NCBI RefSeq assembly: GCF_900605495.1
Contig: NZ_LR027603.1
Location: 1,831,262 to 1,895,261 of the forward strand
Direction of reading: 5' to 3'
Source of the DNA: Bacilliculturomica massiliensis
GTDB lineage: Bacteria; Bacillota; Clostridia; Peptostreptococcales; Anaerovoracaceae
DNA length: 64,000 bases
Part shown: positions 43,976 to 51,434 of the stretch, one piece after another
Position numbering within the stretch: the stretch's first letter is position 1
Layout of the letters: each line of letters starts with the position of its first letter
Notes under the pieces: model-generated
What the model saw: only the letters and a program-made list of their open reading frames with translations
Told to the model about the DNA's origin: nothing
The model's database searches: none
Made by a program: the position numbers and the translations under genes

Positions 43976-45917
43976 TTCCCCGGCCTCCTTCGTTTTGTAC
44001 ATAGTCACGATTGTGCTCCAGATAGCCTTCCTCCACATCGCCGTAATAACCGTGAGGAACGTCGCCACGGATCACGCGGCCCTCCTCCTGACGGATCGTA
44101 ATAAAGTGATCGTCCCGCTGCGGATCTGTCTCCGGGTAATCGCTGCGCTGGAAGCAGAGCGGCTTCGAGCTGGATTTCCGCAGCAGACAGGCGTTCAGGA
44201 TCATCTTGGAGACCTCCAGTATATCCAGCACTTCGTGAGTCCGCATGAGATCGTGAGGATTGCGGCAGCTGAGCTGAGGTACGATCTCCTCACTGTAGCT
44301 GTCCAGCAGGTTCAGCCCCTCCTGCAGCAGATCGTCGCACTTCACGCCGCCGCAGTAATTCTGCATGGCCTTGGAGATCGCCATGTTCAGCTCCTTCCAT
44401 CCCATTCCTTCCTTATTATAGATCGGCGCGTACAGCCGGTTCCGCTCCCGCTGAATCTCTTCGCGGTCCGGCTCGGTCAGCTGCACGGTATCCGCGTAAT
44501 CGCAGGCCTTCCGCCCGGCGTAATAGCCGGTGGAAGCCGCGAAGCCGCAGCAGTCCGCAGCGAAGAGCTGATCGCCGGCGGCGTAAATGCCATCAATGTT
44601 AGTCTTCAGATCCCAGTCGTGGAAGATGCCTCCGGGCGCTCCGAAGAGCTGACGCTCCTGATCCAGAAAGCTGGCGGACTGCCAGCCGGAACCGTAGCTC
44701 TGCAGCATGTGTTTCTCCGGATCGAAGCCGCGTTCCGTATAATTCTGCAGGATGGGGATCTTCGTCTTCCCCTCCTCGCCCACCATCAGACCCCAGATCA
44801 CCTTTCGCTCCATCTCGGGCATTTTGCTCAGATCCGCGTAAAAGGGCAGCTGATAGCCCCGCTTCATCAGCTCGTCAAACTCCATAGTCTCAGGACCGCG
44901 CCAGTCGTACTTCGCCTCGTCGATGACGCCTCCCTTCAGGAAGAATTTCTGTCCGGACGCCGGCTGATATCGCTCCGATACGGTCTTCAGCACGTTTCCG
45001 TCCCGGTCCACATAAGGGATCTCCACGCCCCGGGCGTCCACCATGGTCGCCGCGTACCAGGTATTGTGATTGTTGCCCGCGCCGTAGGGCGGAAAGCTGC
45101 GGCCCGCCGCGGAAAACTCGCCGCGCACAGATTTTTCCATCATCGTAAACTCCAGCCCTGCCCGGTATCCCATAGCGTGGCCGCTGCCGATGCTCTGGGG
45201 CGGCCGGAATTCACAGAGACCCACTAGGTCCGGGTTGAACAGCCAGACCCGGGCCGGCCGGGACATGGTCATGATGGTGGCCTTCGCTTTCAATACGCAG
45301 AGCTTTCCCGTACGGACGTTCATGCCCACCGCGCCCACGCCCCGCTTTTTGCCGTTCACCCATGCCGTCAGCAGGGCCGTGGCCTCCGTGCGCTCCACAA
45401 GACGAACCTTCAGCCGCTTCAGCTCCCTGTACAGCGCCGGCTTGAAGGTAGATCCCCACACTCTCATGAAAAACTTGTTTTTATAATCGTAGGCAAACAG
45501 AAAACCTGTGTCGTCGTCCCGAAACTCAGCGCCCTTAAATTCTCCTTCCGTGTCCCGCACCTTGCCGCCGAAGGCTTCCATGTCCAATAGACGGTCGTAT
45601 CCCTCCCGGCATTCAATGTAATGCGCAATGCCATTGCTGTAATGGTCCTGCTCCTCTATGTACGCTTCGGCGATCTCCTTGGGCGTCACCTGGGAGCAGG
45701 GATTCGTGCAGGCCACCTCCCAGTGATCGAAGCCGCTGCCCGCGGACCCGCTGCGGACGATGGCTCCCTTTTCGACCAGCGTAACGCTCTTCCCCCTCCG
45801 CGCTGCCGCGATTGCAGCGTAACAGCCTGCAATGCCGCCTCCCAGGACCAGCACCTCGGACTCCATCGTCTCCACCGCTCCAAACTCATCTTTGTAAGGC
45901 CAGTCGTACTGACTCAT
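43968..45917 (-). CDS. FAD-dependent oxidoreductase, AprA/fumarate-reductase-like
   Basis: A 649-residue flavoprotein. The N-terminal FAD fold is VLVLGGGIAGCYAAIAAARR with VTLVEKGAIVRSGSAGSG. GIYAAGDQLFAADCCGFAAS near residue 470 is the second FAD site. The C-terminal helical domain includes EVLDILEVSKMILNACLLRKS. Overall it belongs to the succinate dehydrogenase/fumarate reductase/AprA group. The start at 45917 follows GAGGGTG. The ferredoxin partner is encoded in overlap. No other sulfate-reduction gene is present, so sulfate respiration should not be assumed; the pair may reduce an organic acceptor or an enoate. The divergent GntR gene probably regulates it. Confidence 0.85.
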   Translation of the reverse strand: MSQYDWPYKDEFGAVETMESEVLVLGGGIAGCYAAIAAARRGKSVTLVEKGAIVRSGSAGSGFDHWEVACTNPCSQVTPKEIAEAYIEEQDHYSNGIAHYIECREGYDRLLDMEAFGGKVRDTEGEFKGAEFRDDDTGFLFAYDYKNKFFMRVWGSTFKPALYRELKRLKVRLVERTEATALLTAWVNGKKRGVGAVGMNVRTGKLCVLKAKATIMTMSRPARVWLFNPDLVGLCEFRPPQSIGSGHAMGYRAGLEFTMMEKSVRGEFSAAGRSFPPYGAGNNHNTWYAATMVDARGVEIPYVDRDGNVLKTVSERYQPASGQKFFLKGGVIDEAKYDWRGPETMEFDELMKRGYQLPFYADLSKMPEMERKVIWGLMVGEEGKTKIPILQNYTERGFDPEKHMLQSYGSGWQSASFLDQERQLFGAPGGIFHDWDLKTNIDGIYAAGDQLFAADCCGFAASTGYYAGRKACDYADTVQLTEPDREEIQRERNRLYAPIYNKEGMGWKELNMAISKAMQNYCGGVKCDDLLQEGLNLLDSYSEEIVPQLSCRNPHDLMRTHEVLDILEVSKMILNACLLRKSSSKPLCFQRSDYPETDPQRDDHFITIRQEEGRVIRGDVPHGYYGDVEEGYLEHNRDYVQNEGGRGNE

Positions 45918-46044
45918 AATCGTCACCCTCTCTTTCCTCCTCTCCTGCACCCGCATAGCGCGTTTTCCATTCGATCCGATCCGATCTCGCTTATTTGTTC
46001 CGCATCGCGCTGATTCCAAGCTTATTCAGCATATTATTCGATGC

Positions 46045-46100
46045 GTGATGCATCACTTTTCCTTCATCATCATACTACCACCCGTGCCATGTCTTGTCAA
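46045..46100 (-). promoter_or_regulatory. Promoter and palindromic operator of the flavoprotein operon
   Basis: TTGACA (46095-46100) and TAGTAT (46072-46077) are 17 bp apart. Sixteen bases downstream of the -10 box is GTGATGCATCAC (46045-46056), a perfect 12-base palindrome with an ATGCAT core. The nearby divergent GntR protein is the natural candidate to bind it. Confidence 0.65.
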
Positions 46101-46208
46101 CGTTACTATCAGAATCTTTGTGCAATACTGGCGATTCGAGCCCATTCAAAAGGAATCTGAATGTTATTTTGCAGATGCGTCATTCTGTTCCCTAAAGTGT
46201 ACGGCCAC

Positions 46209-46519
46209 TTTTTTCTTTTTTGATCTTTTAACGACACAAAAAGAAAAAATCAGCCGGCTTATCAGAGGTTTTACTAGGATTTATTTCTAAATAGAGACGA
46301 TTTTTTCTTTTTGCATACTTTTTTATACACAAAAACGAAAAGCGCACCCTTTAAATTTGATTTTTAGCAAAAATAATACATTATTTTTTTCTTTTCCCGC
46401 TTCATTTCAATGCAAAAAGAAAAAATTGCCCATATGGGTATGCCGTTTTTTCGTTTTTCCGCTTATAGACCTTTCCTTTTTTTCTTTTAGAACACGATTT
46501 CGGTGAAAAAAGAAAAAAA
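46209..46519. repeat. Array of paired inverted T-tract/A-tract elements
   Basis: Nine copies of a T5-7 / C or CG / T4-6 element in alternating orientation. The interrupting bases are at 46215(+), 46243(-), 46307(+), 46336(-), 46391(+), 46419(-), 46452(+), 46484(+) and 46512(-). Four +/- pairs are each 28-29 bp centre to centre and repeat every 84-93 bp. Each pair could form a hairpin with a stem of 9-12 pairs; the first is TTTTTTCTTTTT with AAAAGAAAAAAT-like arms. The sequence between pairs is not conserved. It lies between the flavoprotein promoter and the divergent GntR gene. The function is unknown; A-tract bending or a protein-binding array is possible. Confidence 0.7.
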
Positions 46520-46684
46520 TCGCTTCGGCCGGCAGGCAGATTCTTGGAAACAGACTCGCATCATTGACATTCCCTCCCACAGCCATTAGAATTTAAGAAA
46601 ACCAGGAACGGCGTCGTACCACTTGCGGCATGCCTGAAAAGCCGGTCGTCAGCGACGGCGGCGCAGCGGATTTTAATGGAGTAG

Positions 46685-47350
46685 ATGAATTTGATAAATA
46701 AAAAAAACCTCAGCGAACAGATCTACGAAGCGATCAAATCGGATATCCTCACGCAGAAGATCGGTTTCGGCGAAAAACTGACTAACCGCGGGCTTCAGAC
46801 AAAGTTTGGCGTCAGCTCCACGCCCGTGCGCGACGCCATCAACCGGCTGTACCTGGACGGCATACTGGAGGACATATCCAACGGCGGCGCCCGTGTTATC
46901 CCCTTCGATATCAAGATGGCTCTGGAGGTCAACGAGATCATCGCCCTGCTCAGCCGCGACGCCCTGGGCCTGACGGTCTCAAGGCACAACCAGGACAAGG
47001 TCATCCGCCGCCTGGAACACGTCATCGGCAAACAAAAAGAATATCTGGAAACGCCCAGATACCTGACTTACGACAAGCAGTTTCACCGTACCTTCTTTGA
47101 ATACTGCGGAAACTCCAGGCTGATAAGGGCTTACGACGAACACAGCGTACTCTGGGACATGCACATCCAGATCTACCATCAAAACTCAGAATCCACCCGC
47201 GCCCACGCCCTGGCCCAGCATCAGCAGATCCTGGACACCTACCGGAGCGGCGACTGTCTCGAAGCCCAGCGTCTCCTTGCCTCCCATTTTCTGGACGCCG
47301 TAGGCTCTCTCGAACGGCAGCTGACGGAACAGGGATCAAAACAGAAATAG
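46685..47350 (+). CDS. GntR-family (FadR-type) transcriptional regulator
   Basis: A 221-residue regulator. The winged helix is at residues 10-75 (IGFGEKLTNRGLQTKFGVSS, TPVRDAINRLYLDGIL). An FCD-like helical effector domain contains DKQFHRTFFEYCG and HALAQHQQILDTYRSGD...SHFLDA. GGAGTAG precedes the ATG. It faces away from the AprBA-like operon, whose promoter carries an ATGCAT palindrome, and probably controls it. It is related to, but clearly distinct from, the GntR protein at 24272-24946. Confidence 0.87.
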   Translation: MNLINKKNLSEQIYEAIKSDILTQKIGFGEKLTNRGLQTKFGVSSTPVRDAINRLYLDGILEDISNGGARVIPFDIKMALEVNEIIALLSRDALGLTVSRHNQDKVIRRLEHVIGKQKEYLETPRYLTYDKQFHRTFFEYCGNSRLIRAYDEHSVLWDMHIQIYHQNSESTRAHALAQHQQILDTYRSGDCLEAQRLLASHFLDAVGSLERQLTEQGSKQK

Positions 47351-47396
47351 GCTGATTTTCTTCAAAAAACACTGACCGCTGTCTTTCCATTTCTTT

Positions 47397-48044
47397 TCAT
47401 GGGGTCTCCAGTCCATTTCCAGAGGGCAGGGTCTGCATGAGAGCAAAGAAATGTTCAGGGTCGCCGGTACTGAAATAGCGATACCAGGATTCCAATGTGT
47501 CCGATCGAAAAACGCCTAAACGTTCTATCATTTGCTTCGCCCACAGCAAGGCCCCCACAGAGCTGGCAGTGATCAGGCTGCCGTCTGCCACAGAAGGCTT
47601 GTCTATATAAAAGCTTTGTCCTTTATAACTGGGAGAAAACATCTCAAGGAATCCCGGGCCATTGCTGGTATGCGGGCGCTGATCCAGCAGCCCGAAGTTG
47701 GCAAGCGCTACGGTGGCCCCGCAGATCGCGCACACCGAAGCCCCCGAAGAGAGAAATTCGCCCGCTTTTTCGATGACTGCGCCATGCTTTGGGTCGTTCC
47801 ATGTATCTGCGCCCGGCAGCAGCAGCATGCTGGTTTCACTCACAGCCATATCATCGATGATGCAGTCTGGCACGATCGTCAGCCCGCCCATGGTTCGAAC
47901 TGGTTCCTTTGAAAGACTGACCGTTTTGAGCGTTACATGCGGCGCGTCTCTTTTGAAAAATCGGCCGGAATTCAGCTCCGCAGTCACATACCCCAGCTCC
48001 CAGTCGGCTAACGTGTCAAGAACGTAAACATACACCTTATACAT
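47397..48044 (-). CDS. DJ-1/PfpI-family protein
   Basis: A 215-residue protein of the DJ-1/PfpI superfamily. It starts with YVYVLDTLADWELGYVTAEL; the nucleophile elbow is ASVCAICGATVALANFGLLD with the conserved cysteine. Length and order fit the group of class I glutamine amidotransferase-like proteins. Activity (glyoxalase, deglycase, hydratase or none) cannot be told from the sequence. GGAGGGAATTT precedes the start at 48044. It is divergent from a WYL regulator, which probably controls it through the palindrome in between. Confidence 0.85.
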   Translation of the reverse strand: MYKVYVYVLDTLADWELGYVTAELNSGRFFKRDAPHVTLKTVSLSKEPVRTMGGLTIVPDCIIDDMAVSETSMLLLPGADTWNDPKHGAVIEKAGEFLSSGASVCAICGATVALANFGLLDQRPHTSNGPGFLEMFSPSYKGQSFYIDKPSVADGSLITASSVGALLWAKQMIERLGVFRSDTLESWYRYFSTGDPEHFFALMQTLPSGNGLETP

Positions 48045-48102
48045 AAATTCCCTCCATTTTGATAAGCAGATTGATCGGTCTGTTTTATTTTGCTCTGTGA
48101 AC

Positions 48103-48125
48103 ATTATACGTTGTCATTGCTGACA
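48103..48125 (-). promoter_or_regulatory. Promoter element and palindrome between the DJ-1 and WYL genes
   Basis: TATAAT on the minus strand (48103-48108) is followed upstream by TGTCA-TTGC-TGACA (48112-48125), an inverted repeat in the spacer/-35 area. It is a likely operator for the WYL protein on the DJ-1 gene. Confidence 0.45.
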
Positions 48126-48174
48126 CCTGTATGGCAGCAATCGATAATGAAATATTTCGGAAGGCGGCGATCAG

Positions 48175-49146
48175 ATGAAAGTTGACAGGCTTCTCAGCAT
48201 TATCCTCATACTCCTGGATAAAAAGCGTATCGGCGCGCAGGAGCTGGCAGATATGTTTGAAGTTTCACCCCGTACCATCTACCGTGACATCGAGACGATC
48301 AGCATGGCGGGTATTCCTGTTCGCGGGACTTCGGGCGCGGGCGGCGGATTTGAAATCATGCAGAACTATAAGCTCGACAGAAAGGTTTTTTCCGCCGGCG
48401 AGCTTTCCGCTCTCCTTGCCGGGCTTTCCTGTCTTTCCAACACGACACAGGGAGATGAGCTGGTACATGCTCTTGCGAAAGTCAAGAGTCTCATCCCCGC
48501 CGACAGAGCGAAAGACATCGAACTGAAAACAAATCAGGTATGCATAGATTTGAGTCCATGGATGGGCAACGAAAACATGCAGCCATATTTAGAAATGATC
48601 AAAACAGCGCTGGAGGAAAGCAGGCTGCTTTCATTTGAATATACGGCCCATCACGGAATTAAGACCGCGCGGACAGCGGAGCCGTATCAGCTTGTATTAA
48701 AAAACAGTCATTGGTATCTGCGCGGGTATTGCCATAAGAGAAATGATTTTCGCTTATTCAGACTATCCCGCATGTCAAATCTGCAGATGCAGAAGGAATC
48801 TTTTACACCGCGGGACTATTTAAAACCGGAGCTGGATTTTACCGATCTTTTGGCAGCAATGCAGACAAAGATCAAGCTTCGCATCCATGGATCGATCTTG
48901 GACAGAGTCCTTGATTTCTGCACGTTCGAACACGTTTTTCCAGACGGGGACCAGCATTACATCGTCTGGTTTCCTTTCATAGAAAATGAGTACTGCTACG
49001 ATATTCTTTTGAGTTTTGGAGATAAATGCCAGTGTTTAGAGCCGGCGCATGTCCGCGCAGAAATGAAGCGCAGAATACATGATCTGGCTGCCGTATACGA
49101 AAACCACAGCGAAGGGTGTGAACAGGACGGAAGAACAGAGCCTTAG
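48175..49146 (+). CDS. WYL-domain transcriptional regulator (YafY-like)
   Basis: A 323-residue protein. An N-terminal HTH_11 helix-turn-helix occupies residues 5-58 (GAQELADMFEVSPRTIYRDI, ETISMAGIPVRGT). A WYL domain follows (about 140-225: LLSFEYTAHHG, AEPYQLVLKNSHWYLRGYC, FRLFRLSRM) and a WCX-like C-terminus. WYL proteins sense a ligand, often a nucleic acid or nucleotide, and act as repressors or activators. It is divergent from the DJ-1 gene. GGAAGGCGGCGATCAG lies in front. A terminator follows the stop. Confidence 0.87.
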   Translation: MKVDRLLSIILILLDKKRIGAQELADMFEVSPRTIYRDIETISMAGIPVRGTSGAGGGFEIMQNYKLDRKVFSAGELSALLAGLSCLSNTTQGDELVHALAKVKSLIPADRAKDIELKTNQVCIDLSPWMGNENMQPYLEMIKTALEESRLLSFEYTAHHGIKTARTAEPYQLVLKNSHWYLRGYCHKRNDFRLFRLSRMSNLQMQKESFTPRDYLKPELDFTDLLAAMQTKIKLRIHGSILDRVLDFCTFEHVFPDGDQHYIVWFPFIENEYCYDILLSFGDKCQCLEPAHVRAEMKRRIHDLAAVYENHSEGCEQDGRTEP

Positions 49147-49176
49147 TGAAGCAAAATCCTATGATAACAAGAAAAA

Positions 49177-49203
49177 AAGACGGGGCGATCGGCGTCCCGT
49201 CTT
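49177..49203 (+). terminator. Terminator of the WYL regulator gene
   Basis: AAGACGGG (49177-49184) and CCCGTCTT (49196-49203) form a hairpin followed by CTTCTGTTCT, 30 bp after the stop. The A-run before it may allow action on the minus strand as well. Confidence 0.65.
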
Positions 49204-49380
49204 CTTCTGTTCTGCATCATCGTCGCTTGTCTGCGCGGCTGACCGTACCGGTTCGATAAAAGGAGCCGATCATCTCAAATGCTGATCAGCTTTTGTTTCC
49301 AAACCCCAGCCCGGTCTGCAGCAGATCTGGATCCGATCCGCCGCCGGCATCCGCCCTGCAGCCGCAGGCCCGTTCCCGCC

Positions 49381-50220
49381 CTACAGGCAGAACAGGTTCC
49401 GGCTGCTGCACTTCTCCACCTCCCGCTCCAGAGAAGCGGCGACGGCCTCGGGGCTCTTCTTCGCCAGACAGTTGGCGATCAGGTTGACCATGGCCAGAGT
49501 GGCCACGTGGGTATAGTCCACCGCAACTCCCTTGACGGGCGCCACCAGCACGTAGTCGCAGGCGCAGGCCAGGGGGTTGGCGGAATTGTCCGTGACAGCC
49601 ACCGTGGCGGCTCCCTGTTTTTTTGCAAAGGACACGGCCTCCACCACCTCCCGCAGCACGCGCTGACTGCTGAAGGCGATAAATACATCGTTCTCCCCGA
49701 TCTCACTGAATTCCATCTTCTTTGACAGGCCCACTCCCAGCAGCTCCACGCTGGGTTTCCCCAGCCGCCACAGGTAGTGTCCCAGCGCCCGCACGGCGAT
49801 CTCGCTGGCGAACATGGCTGCCATGTAGACTGTGCCGCATTTGTCCACCACGTCCACCACGGACTCCAGCACGCTGGGATTCAGCAGCTTCTCCATATTG
49901 GACAAGTTTGCCATATCCTGAATGACGGAGGTCTGGATGACCTCTGTCATCTCTCCTTCGGTGAGAAAACTCTGAAACATATCGTAGGGAGAAGTGGTCT
50001 TCTTATAAAGCTCCTCCAACTGATCCTTAAACTCTGTAAATCGCTCGTAGCCCAGCTTCCGCACCAGTCTGGTGATAAACGGCGCCGAGACGCCGCACTC
50101 CTCCGCCAGCTGTACGCCGCTGAGAAAAGCTGTCTTGTCGATTTCCTTGGTGATGTGCTGAACGACCAGCCTTTCTTTCTGAGATAAATTTGCGTTCTTG
50201 ATCCTTGTTGTCAGCTCCAT
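49381..50220 (-). CDS. RpiR/MurR-family transcriptional regulator
   Basis: A 279-residue protein: an HTH_6 domain in residues 1-77 (LSQKERLVVQHITKEID, AEECGVSAPFITRLVRKLGY) and a SIS sugar-phosphate-type domain at about 105-250 (VYMAAMFASEIAVRALGHYL, IAFSSQRVLREVVEAVSFAK). It follows hpdA by 20 bp and probably belongs to the same transcript, so the operon would encode its own regulator. SIS domains usually bind phosphosugars; a link to arylacetate decarboxylation would be unusual, so it may act on other genes. Confidence 0.85.
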   Translation of the reverse strand: MELTTRIKNANLSQKERLVVQHITKEIDKTAFLSGVQLAEECGVSAPFITRLVRKLGYERFTEFKDQLEELYKKTTSPYDMFQSFLTEGEMTEVIQTSVIQDMANLSNMEKLLNPSVLESVVDVVDKCGTVYMAAMFASEIAVRALGHYLWRLGKPSVELLGVGLSKKMEFSEIGENDVFIAFSSQRVLREVVEAVSFAKKQGAATVAVTDNSANPLACACDYVLVAPVKGVAVDYTHVATLAMVNLIANCLAKKSPEAVAASLEREVEKCSSRNLFCL

Positions 50221-50240
50221 AAGCGATCCCGTCCTTCTTG

Positions 50241-51182
50241 TCAGTAGACAACTTCACTCCCTATATAACAGGCGATATCGCAAAACAGAAAAAGCTGCTG
50301 AATCTCCTTCAGCTTTTGTTCACTCCCAGGCGGCTGGCGACCGTAGGGGTATTCCAGTCCCAGCTGCGTCCATTTCGTCGTCCCCATACGGTGAAACGGC
50401 AAAATATTGATCTCGAACAACCCGTTCATCTTCATGAACCGAATCACTTCTCTGATATGCTCCGCACCGTCATTATACCCCTCAATGACCGGAATACGCA
50501 AGATTAATCTTCCATTCCAGGGGGAAGTGCTCAGACGGGAGATATTCTGCAAGATCCGTTCGTTTCCCACTCCTGTCTCTCTTTTATGCAGGCCGCTGTC
50601 CATGTGCTTGATATCCACAAAGGCCAGATCGATGTAGGACATGACCTCCAGAAAGTCTGCCGTTTCCGCATAGCCCGCCGTCTCGATGGCCGTGTGGATG
50701 GCTTCCTTTCTGCAGCGTTTCAGCACGTCGAGCAGGAAATCCTTCTGAAACAGCGGGTCGCCGCCGGAGAAGGTCACCCCGCCCGCGGACCAGAACTGGC
50801 GGTCCCGTCTCAGGACCTGCATCAGTTCCTCCGCTTCGTACCATCGGCCTGAGAGCCGCAGCGCCTCGTGATAACACGCCCTGGCGCACTCAAAGCTGCC
50901 GCATCCTTTGCACATGGACGCATCCCGCTTCGGCATTCCTCCGGAAACGGTGATCGCCCCTCTGGGGCAGGCCGTCGCGCACCGCTGGCAGCCCGATTTC
51001 TCACAGAGACATTTCTGGGCGGAGAAGAGGAGCTGACGGCGCAGCTCTCTCCCCTCTGGGTTGGCGCACCACCGGCAGCGGAGAGGGCAGCCGCTCAGGA
51101 ACACCGTGGTGCGGCTTCCCGGCCCGTCGTGGACCGAGAAGCCCTGAATGTCAAAGATGAGCCCGCCTTTATCGGTCTTCAT
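50241..51182 (-). CDS. hpdA: Glycyl-radical enzyme activase (radical SAM), HpdA-like
   Basis: A 313-residue radical-SAM activase. The SAM cluster motif is CPLRCRWC near residue 32. An inserted ferredoxin-like region (about residues 58-110) has two cysteine groups (CLCEKSGCQRCATACPRG, CKGCGSFECARACYHEAL), as in HpdA-type activases. TFSGGDPLFQ is the SAM-binding GGDP motif. It should abstract a hydrogen from Gly877 of the decarboxylase, forming the radical. The gene overlaps hpdC by 14 bases, so the three genes are coupled. Confidence 0.9.
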   Translation of the reverse strand: MKTDKGGLIFDIQGFSVHDGPGSRTTVFLSGCPLRCRWCANPEGRELRRQLLFSAQKCLCEKSGCQRCATACPRGAITVSGGMPKRDASMCKGCGSFECARACYHEALRLSGRWYEAEELMQVLRRDRQFWSAGGVTFSGGDPLFQKDFLLDVLKRCRKEAIHTAIETAGYAETADFLEVMSYIDLAFVDIKHMDSGLHKRETGVGNERILQNISRLSTSPWNGRLILRIPVIEGYNDGAEHIREVIRFMKMNGLFEINILPFHRMGTTKWTQLGLEYPYGRQPPGSEQKLKEIQQLFLFCDIACYIGSEVVY

Positions 51183-51432
51183 ATCCCTCGCAGGTGACGG
51201 CGATCATCTCTGCAGAGATCCAGTGCTCACCGTCAGAAAGCCCTGAGCAGACGCCCGTTCCCTCTTCCGCGCCTTCCGCGTAGTGCCTGCAGAATCCGCA
51301 CTTAGGCTTTCTCTCGTATCTGGGGCAGGCAGTCCCGTCGAAGGGGACAAAGCCCTCGTCCAGCAGGCACACGCCCTTGGTCACATCCACGTTCTCATAA
51401 TTTCTGCAGTCGCAGTGTCTGTATTTTTCCAT
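51169..51432 (-). CDS. hpdC: 4-hydroxyphenylacetate decarboxylase small subunit
   Basis: An 87-residue iron-sulfur protein. Ligand order is His6, Cys9, Cys22, Cys36 for one cluster and Cys45, Cys48, Cys62, Cys81 for the other, the pattern known for the HpdC gamma subunit. The stretch CDCRNYENVDVTKGVCLLDE is typical. GAGGAAG at the end of hpdB serves as its binding site, two bases between the genes. Among arylacetate decarboxylases, 4-hydroxyphenylacetate decarboxylase is the one described with a small subunit; to my knowledge, indoleacetate and phenylacetate decarboxylases lack it. Confidence 0.9.
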   Translation of the reverse strand: MEKYRHCDCRNYENVDVTKGVCLLDEGFVPFDGTACPRYERKPKCGFCRHYAEGAEEGTGVCSGLSDGEHWISAEMIAVTCEGYEDR

Positions 51433-51434
51433 CT

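Noticed and set aside
43697..45917. Dissimilatory sulfate reduction (aprBA proper)
   Set aside because: No sat, dsr or qmo genes are seen, and similarity to AprA is only at the level of the wider flavoprotein family.
46209..46519. T-rich array as a row of ordinary terminators
   Set aside because: The hairpins would be almost pure A-U with no GC stem, and they stand in a promoter-facing divergent region, not after genes.
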